Positions 1 through 64,000 of a DNA stretch of 64,000 nucleotides are shown here, in pieces. Below the pieces are notes generated by a model. It ran no database searches and was not told the origin of the DNA. It saw only the letters and a list, made by a program, of their open reading frames with translations. The stretch is from Alviniconcha marisindica (Eukaryota; Mollusca; Gastropoda; Provannidae). The DNA lies in NCBI GenBank assembly GCA_018857735.1, contig JABMCL010001606.1, positions 266,001-330,000 of the forward strand, read 5' to 3'. Both the position numbers and the translations under genes were made by a program. Numbering within the stretch: the first letter of the stretch is position 1; the number at the start of each line of letters is the position of its first letter.

Positions 1-1085
1 ATGTGTGTGCATACACGTATTATACATTACTTTGTTGCTTGCTTTAGTTTTGACTGCTGCAAATATGTTCTTATGCTTTCCATAAAAAAAGTACACCTGT
101 TTGTACAAACAAAATATCTCCCCCCCCCCCCCCCCCCCCCCCCCCCGGAAAAAAGAAAGCTGAAAAGATGCCATTCCAGAAAAAAAGCTAATATGGGCAC
201 ACTAGCATGGTGCTGAAGATTCTAAGACAAAATCAAAAAGCAGACGAAAAACTCAAGACACTGTATCAACATTACTTTGACCATGGAACACATAACAGCA
301 AAAGAAGAGAGCGAGCATCAATCATACATTTAGTGTTGGGGCTTGAACGATTGCTACTTCGCAGACTGAGATAATTGGGACGAGCTGAAAATGGCAAAAA
401 CATAAATGCTCAGTCGTCATGGTGTAAATTGACAAGTGAACAATGTTTTTTGCCTATGCACACAACAAATGCATCCTATTCCTACGTCTTTCGTCTTGAC
501 TGAACAGTACAAGTTGGATGCCACACCCAGCTGGCTCAGTTCAGTTCAAGATGGTATCTATGTACTCAGAAAAGCCCATATGTGCGCCACCCATCTCTGA
601 AAAGATTGCCTAGCGCTGCCTTTGAAACAGTTCCAATGTTGGCCTGACCAACTACACATCTACACCGTTAAAAACAAGTGCTAAAAAAAATAATCCATTC
701 TGTCATAAACAGCAATAGAAGTGACCCTACAACCTCACAGTATTCCTACTACCTTGACTAGTTTCCACACCACAGTGACATCCCCCCCCCCCCCCACCCA
801 CCCCACAAAGCTGAAGGCTACAAGTTGAAGGTTTGATTCTCTGGTTTGTACCCTCCCTCCCCTCCTTTTTGATGGTCTGTTTTGCACTCCCACCCCCATG
901 TCTAGGAGTTGACAGTCTGATTGTCTGGTTTGCCTTCCCCCTTCCAAGTTAAAGGTTTACAGTTTGATTCCCTGTGTTTTTTTTGCACCCACACACCTCC
1001 TGCCATGTTAGCACATGGATCTCCCACACTTTAAGCAATGGCCGTTGGTCTGCCCTTCCTGATTTCAAGCTGCACCACAGCTTTG
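1..1085. other. Intergenic/intronic DNA, no gene seen
   Basis: AT-rich unique sequence with a 26-bp poly-C run at 121-146 and a shorter one at 781-795. Short open frames here show no family motif and no splice-bounded coding segment. It most likely belongs to the KIF13 intron downstream of the exon at 4110. Confidence 0.5.
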
Positions 1086-1640
1086 AAAATGGACAGACTG
1101 ATGTCTGTTGGTGCTGCACCAGAGGGAAGGGGGCTGGAAGTGCCACTAGGGCATCACCAACTGTAAAATGGACAGACTGATGTCTGTTGGTGCTGCACCA
1201 GAGGGAAGGGGGCTGGAAGTGCCACTAGGGCATCACCAACTGTAAAATGGACAGACTGATGTCTGTTGGTGCTGCACCAGAGGGAAGGGGGCTGGAAGTG
1301 CCACTAGGGCATCACCAACTGTAAAATGGACAGACTGATGTCTGTTGGTGCTGCACCAGAGGGAAGGGGGCTGGAAGTGCCACTAGGGCATCACCAACTG
1401 TAAAATGGACAGACTGATGTCTGTTGGTGCTGCACCAGAGGGAAGGGGGCTGGAAGTGCCACTAGGGCATCACCAACTGTAAAATGGACAGACTGATGTC
1501 TGTTGGTGCTGCACCAGAGGGAAGGGGGCTGGAAGTGCCACTAGGGCATCACCAACTGTAAAATGGACAGACTGATGTCTGTTGGTGCTGCACCAGAGGG
1601 AAGGGGGCTGGAAGTGCCACTAGGGCATCACCAACTGTGC
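1086..1640. repeat. 79-bp minisatellite, 7 near-identical copies
   Basis: Period 79 bp with unit starts at about 1086, 1165, 1244, 1323, 1402, 1481 and 1560. Copies look identical by eye apart from the edges, so expansion is recent or conversion is strong. Each unit carries small palindromes (CAGACTGATGTCTG and TGGTGCTGCACCA). Confidence 0.97.
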
Positions 1641-2227
1641 CTGAGCTGTGAGTAAGGGCAGGCAGGCAGTTGCTACTTGCACTGTCTGGCTCCCCTATAT
1701 TTCCAACACCTAAAATTTATGCTCATGTCAATACACTATTATAAATGGATAAGTACATTTATTAACTACTTATGCATTACGTTTGTAATATAAACAGTAC
1801 ACTTATTAACTACTTATGCATTACATTTGTAATATAAACAGTTTTCTTGCCACAATTTCAGTACTTTTAGCCTTGCAACTTTCTTTAAAGTTATTTTCAA
1901 CAGAAAAAATACGCTGCACAAAAAAAGAAGAGAAAACAAAAAACAAAAAGAGAAAAAATAACTAGCTGCAAGGGTTACTGTCTGTGTTATATCTAAGTTA
2001 TATCTGTGTTATATCTATGTTATATCTGTGTTATATCTGTGTTATATCAATAAACTGCTGAAAATTTAGTTCCTAGAAGGTACAGGAAAAGGTTAATCTC
2101 ATTTCCTGCTATGAGAAAGGCTATGACAACTAAAATATTCACGATGCAGATTAAGTGTATTTCAATCCAATCAAACCAGGATAATAAAATGTCCAAATGC
2201 ATGACATGTGGAAGTGCGTAATGCCCC

Positions 2228-2512
2228 GTGAAAATGCCTGCCATCAGAACAACTCATCATGTGATATACAACTCATCATGTGATATTACTGTGCGCCTGA
2301 ACCGGAACAACTCATCATGTGATATTACTGTCTGCCTGAACTGGAACAACTCATCATGTGATATTACTGTGTGCCTGAACTGGAACAACTCATCATGTGA
2401 TATTACTGTGTGCCTGAACCAGAACAACTCATCATGTGATATTACTGTGTGCCTGAACCAGAACAACTCATCATGTGATATTACTGTGTGCCTGAACCAA
2501 AACAAACTCAAA
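2228..2512. repeat. 39-bp minisatellite, about 6-7 copies
   Basis: Units contain AACTCATCATGTGATATTAC followed by TGTGTGCCTGAACCAG. Period 39 (13 codons), so frames stay open on both strands; those frames are repeat artefacts. The flanking sequence 1641-2227 holds only an (ATATCTGTGTT)n stretch near 1985-2045. Confidence 0.95.
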
Positions 2513-3240
2513 CTGAACAGGTGAAAACAAGGCTGCCAATAAAGAAAGAAATAATTCAGCCAAGCCATGAAAACAAAAGACGTTATATCTCCCACCAAAT
2601 GACCTGCAACTGAAAACAGGTATTCATTATGCTCAGCCAATGTATACATAGAATGCAATATAAAAGCAAAACTATGACAACGATAGCAGAAACGATACTT
2701 GTGCAGTGCAAATCAGCCACAGGTAGTAAATCAAAATCAAGCAATGGCAACACTATGTAGGCCTTTCTTTGTTTTCTTTTTATACAAGACTCAGTGTCTC
2801 CATATTTAATTTTTAGCTGCTGGACAGCTAAATGAAAATGCTTTCAGTAGAACACTGAAAGTGAGCAAAATAGCTTCTGTGCCCCCCCCCCCCCTCCCCC
2901 CAGTTAACTTCAGTTTGTATGAGAAGTGAACAGACTTTAAAACTTCAAAGATCTTGACTGACTAAGGGCTTATAGGGTCCCAGTGCCTTGCTTACCCCAC
3001 CCCCCACTCCCACATGGAGCATTTGGCCAGATTATAAAAATCACAGTGAATACATAAAAAGATAACAGATACCATGCATTTCCGGAACTCTGAAATTCAC
3101 ACAGCACCTGGCAACTGGCTGCAGATTTGACTTCAATCCACCCAAAATCTGACTCATCCATTAATTTTGTTTTTATGCAGATTTCCTTTATACAGGACAG
3201 AGCAGATACATGACTGGTGGAATGAAGGTTTGTGTAATAA

Positions 3241-3545
3241 GGGGCAGGATAGCTCAGTGGGCAGAGCATGGGCCCAAAAAGCCAGGTGTAACACTGATGC
3301 AGGTTCAGTGCCTTGGTGGCCAAGGGATTTTTCTCCCACAGTCAACTTTCAGTGCAGACTCTCTTACAGAATTCATACAGCCCCTGGGTGTAGTCACATG
3401 CATCATGCATGTGTATACATATACATCCCAAACACAGGCAGCCACAGGACTAAGACACATGAAAGGATTGCAACTGCTAGCACTACTCTCACAGCTGCTG
3501 TAGCTGTACCCAGGTAAGGTGACCCAAATATCCCAAGGGGTTAAT
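3241..3545 (+). mobile_element. tRNA-headed SINE, family A, copy 1
   Basis: The head has a box A-like GATAGCTCAGTGGGCAGAGC and a box B-like GCAGGTTCAGTGCC, followed by a body shared with the copies at 14029 and 43839 (CAGTGCAGACTCTCTTAC; CCCAAACACAGGCAGCC). It ends near an A/T-rich tail. Non-autonomous; transcribed by Pol III when young. Confidence 0.85.
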
Positions 3546-3801
3546 TAAATATTAAAAATAATTTTCTAAATTACAAAAATCCATCCTATCAGGAAACAAA
3601 AGTCAATGAAAGGAAAAGGAAAACTTTCATGATGAAGACTGTTTATTTAAGTAAAATCTGCATAGTCAAATCAGGGGATTTTTTTTATAGACCTACTGTA
3701 ATTTGGTTTTACACAGGTTCTGCATAGACACCTGTGAAGCATTGACTTGCTTTATGCCCACATGAAGATCAGGTCAAAGTTACAAGATTACTTATTAACA
3801 A

Positions 3802-3851
3802 TTGCCCTGATATAACCATAATGGTTGACTGGGCGTACAACACCAAGTTAC
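3802..3851 (+). mobile_element. Mini-retroposon (hairpin + ACTT tail), copy 1
   Basis: About 50 nt beginning TTGCCCTGATATAACC and ending in the ACTT-type tail. A 14-bp direct repeat TTACTTATTAACAA flanks it (3788-3801 and 3852-3865), consistent with a target-site duplication, although the repeat partly overlaps the ACTT-like tail. Confidence 0.7.
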
Positions 3852-4109
3852 TTACTTATTAACAAATGAATAAGCAATGAATAAAGAATGTTTAAAAAAG
3901 AAGACAAAAAGAAGGAAAGAAAAAAGGAGAGAGCGAGTGCAAAGAAGCTGCACTTAGACAACAGCAAGTCGGCATCAACAGGGCAAAGACTTCACCAAGA
4001 CACTTGCCACTGACAGCCATTTCTTTTCTTGTTTGCACCAGAGCAAACGTGTGCCAACAAAACACCAATCTCCATTGAAAAAAGCACTTGATAACCTGGT
4101 CACACCCAC

Positions 4110-62365
<58,256 letters not shown>

Positions 62366-62756
62366 CTGAAACACCAACACCGCCACACCGTCAGCCCGCA
62401 CCGTCACACACACAGCATGCATCGTCCGTAGCCATCACCTACACGGTCATCGTACTTAACCACCAACACCACCAACCGTCCACTACCACCGAAACCGTCA
62501 GCCTACACAGTCACACAGACATCCTTCGGAACGACGTCAGAACTAACGCAGTTAAAAAGTAGGGAGAGGATCTGAATAAAATTGAAGGTGAATTGAACGG
62601 GAAGATCGAGATCAGGACAAGAAGAATTCCTGGCAGAGAACGAAGCATGAGTGACAATATTCTGACCTACTTCAGGTTTTAAACGGCGGACATGCGTCAG
62701 CTCTGGGGTCTCAAGAGAGGGAACGATAATTTGTGCGTTCGCAGTACCCCACTGCC

Positions 62757-62824
<68 letters not shown>

Positions 62825-63650
62825 TAAAAACACCTTTTTGTGCGCACAAAACTGCAAAAACTGCGACATCAGAAACTGACTTCTTTGAAAAAGTCTTACT
62901 CTTTTTCCTTCTTTCTCCTGCAAGTGGCAGCACAACAGCTACAGACTATTTTGAAGTGTCTTATTCACAGTGTGTGGCTCCACGCCATTCCAGCGGGGTC
63001 TTTGGTTTTTTGTTTTGTCTTCTTTTTAATGAAAAGAATAGAAAAAGGTTGCTGGTTTTTAGAAAGCACCGCCACTAACACCAGGACGAAGTGGTTGACA
63101 TTATCACCGCTGCTGGCGATCCTCACAAAGAAGCACTGGGAACAGCAATCTAGTGATCCTTTGGAAAGAGCAAAGCGCCATGCTCTCCTAGCAGTTACGA
63201 GAATGTACATAGTTTTGTTTTCTTCTCTTTCTCTTCCTCTTCTTTCTCATCATCCCCTTTTGCTTTCGCAGATTTCATTCTCATTATTATGCCAAAGTAC
63301 ATCTCTAATTAAGGCGTGCACAGTTCCGAACACGTCACCAAATCACAAGTAAAACGTTACAGTTCTGGACACTACACAGTCAGCAGCAGCCTGTGTGTTG
63401 CACGTGCAGTTTTACAGAATTACAACATCTTTTTACGTGTCGTGTTTCGATGCACGGGCGATGCCATGGTTGACTGAATTTAACGGTGCTGCAACTCCGT
63501 CGTTTAAGACTATTTTCACGGAAGTGTCGGTAGAAAGGTGATCCACACCTTTGTTCACGGCAATGTCATGGACCGGGAAACCGGGAAACCTGTGAACACA
63601 AGTTCGCAACACGCATAGAGGTCAGCAAGAGCACTCTGCACTGTTGTGCT
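62366..63650. other. Intron, no gene; dispersed repeat and (GA)n
   Basis: 62530-62760 is a copy of the repeat at 24285-24510, followed by (GA)n at 62758-62821. No upstream kinesin exon is visible before the window end. Confidence 0.55.
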
Positions 63651-63654
63651 ATAG

Positions 63655-63983
63655 CTTTGAGTGCTCTTGTCAGGCTATAGTTGTGAGTGCTCTTGTCATA
63701 GGCTATAATTGTGAGTGCTCTTGTCAGGCTATAGTTGTGAGTGCCCGTGTCATTGGCTATAGTTGTGAGTGCTCTTGTCAGGCTATAGTTGTGAGTGCTC
63801 TTGTCATAGGCTATAGTTGGGAGTGCTCTTGTCATAGGCTATAGTTGTGAGTGCTCGTGTCATAGGCTACAGTTGTGAGTGCTCTTGTCATAGGCTATAG
63901 TTGTGAGTGCTCTTGTCATAGGCTATAGTTGCGAGTGCTCTTGTCATAGGCTATAGTTGTGAGTGCTCTTGTCATGTTTAGAT
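63655..63983. repeat. 27-30-bp minisatellite, about 12 copies
   Basis: Units GGCTATAGTTGTGAGTGCTC-TTGTCATA. Variants with and without ATA alternate. It stops about 20 bp before the window end. Confidence 0.95.
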
Positions 63984-64000
63984 GATGCTGTAACTCGCGC

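Noticed and set aside
3241..3310. Functional tRNA genes at SINE heads (also 12391, 14029, 43839, 51921)
   Set aside because: Box A and B motifs exist, but the sequences do not fold as clean cloverleaves and continue into shared SINE bodies.
1..4109. CAP-Gly or other C-terminal KIF13B exons
   Set aside because: No segment resembling GVVRYVG or the CAP-Gly core was found on the minus strand; it must lie outside or be absent.

Overview
This window is animal nuclear DNA dominated by one interrupted gene. Twenty-one exons on the minus strand, between 62365 and 4110, join with matching codon phases into about 975 residues of a kinesin-3 motor of the KIF13/Khc-73 family. The window holds the second half of the FHA domain, the coiled-coil/stalk region, the KIF1-like region and the long conserved DUF3694-type region, ending in a serine-rich tail. 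The motor domain lies 5' of the gene's minus-strand direction (beyond base 64000). The C-terminal tail, with any CAP-Gly domain, lies before base 1. Long introns, GT-AG splice sites, tRNA-headed SINEs and many SSR/minisatellite arrays suggest an invertebrate, probably a mollusc and possibly a gastropod. That placement is an inference from exon similarity and repeat style, not a proof.

Layout by descending coordinate, which is the direction of transcription: FHA exons at 62.3 and 51.5 kb; coiled-coil exons at 47.3, 40.1 and 32.5 kb; conserved stalk exons at 31.2, 27.4 and 25.4 kb; C2-like/DUF3694 region exons at 21.1, 20.5, 20.0, 19.5, 18.1, 16.4, 14.6, 13.4 and 12.6 kb; tail exons at 10.3, 9.4, 6.8 (a 36-nt micro-exon) and 4.2 kb. 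No second intact gene is convincing. A 5'-truncated LINE ORF1 (about 42.1-42.75 kb), a decayed zinc-finger-like ORF (22.8-23.85 kb) and one possible plus-strand exon (57.7 kb) are the only other coding-like sequences.

Nearly every intron carries a minisatellite. Several arrays begin within about 12 nt of a splice site, and two consist of repeated copies of the splice site itself (donor at 51466, acceptor at 18155). A second theme is a very short retroposon: about 50-63 nt, a hairpin followed by an (ACTT)n tail. It occurs at least four times with 10-14 bp flanking direct repeats and always starts at the same point. The same sequence forms the 3' end of the ORF1-only LINE relic at 42.1-43.5 kb. 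This mini-element is the best candidate here for something undescribed.
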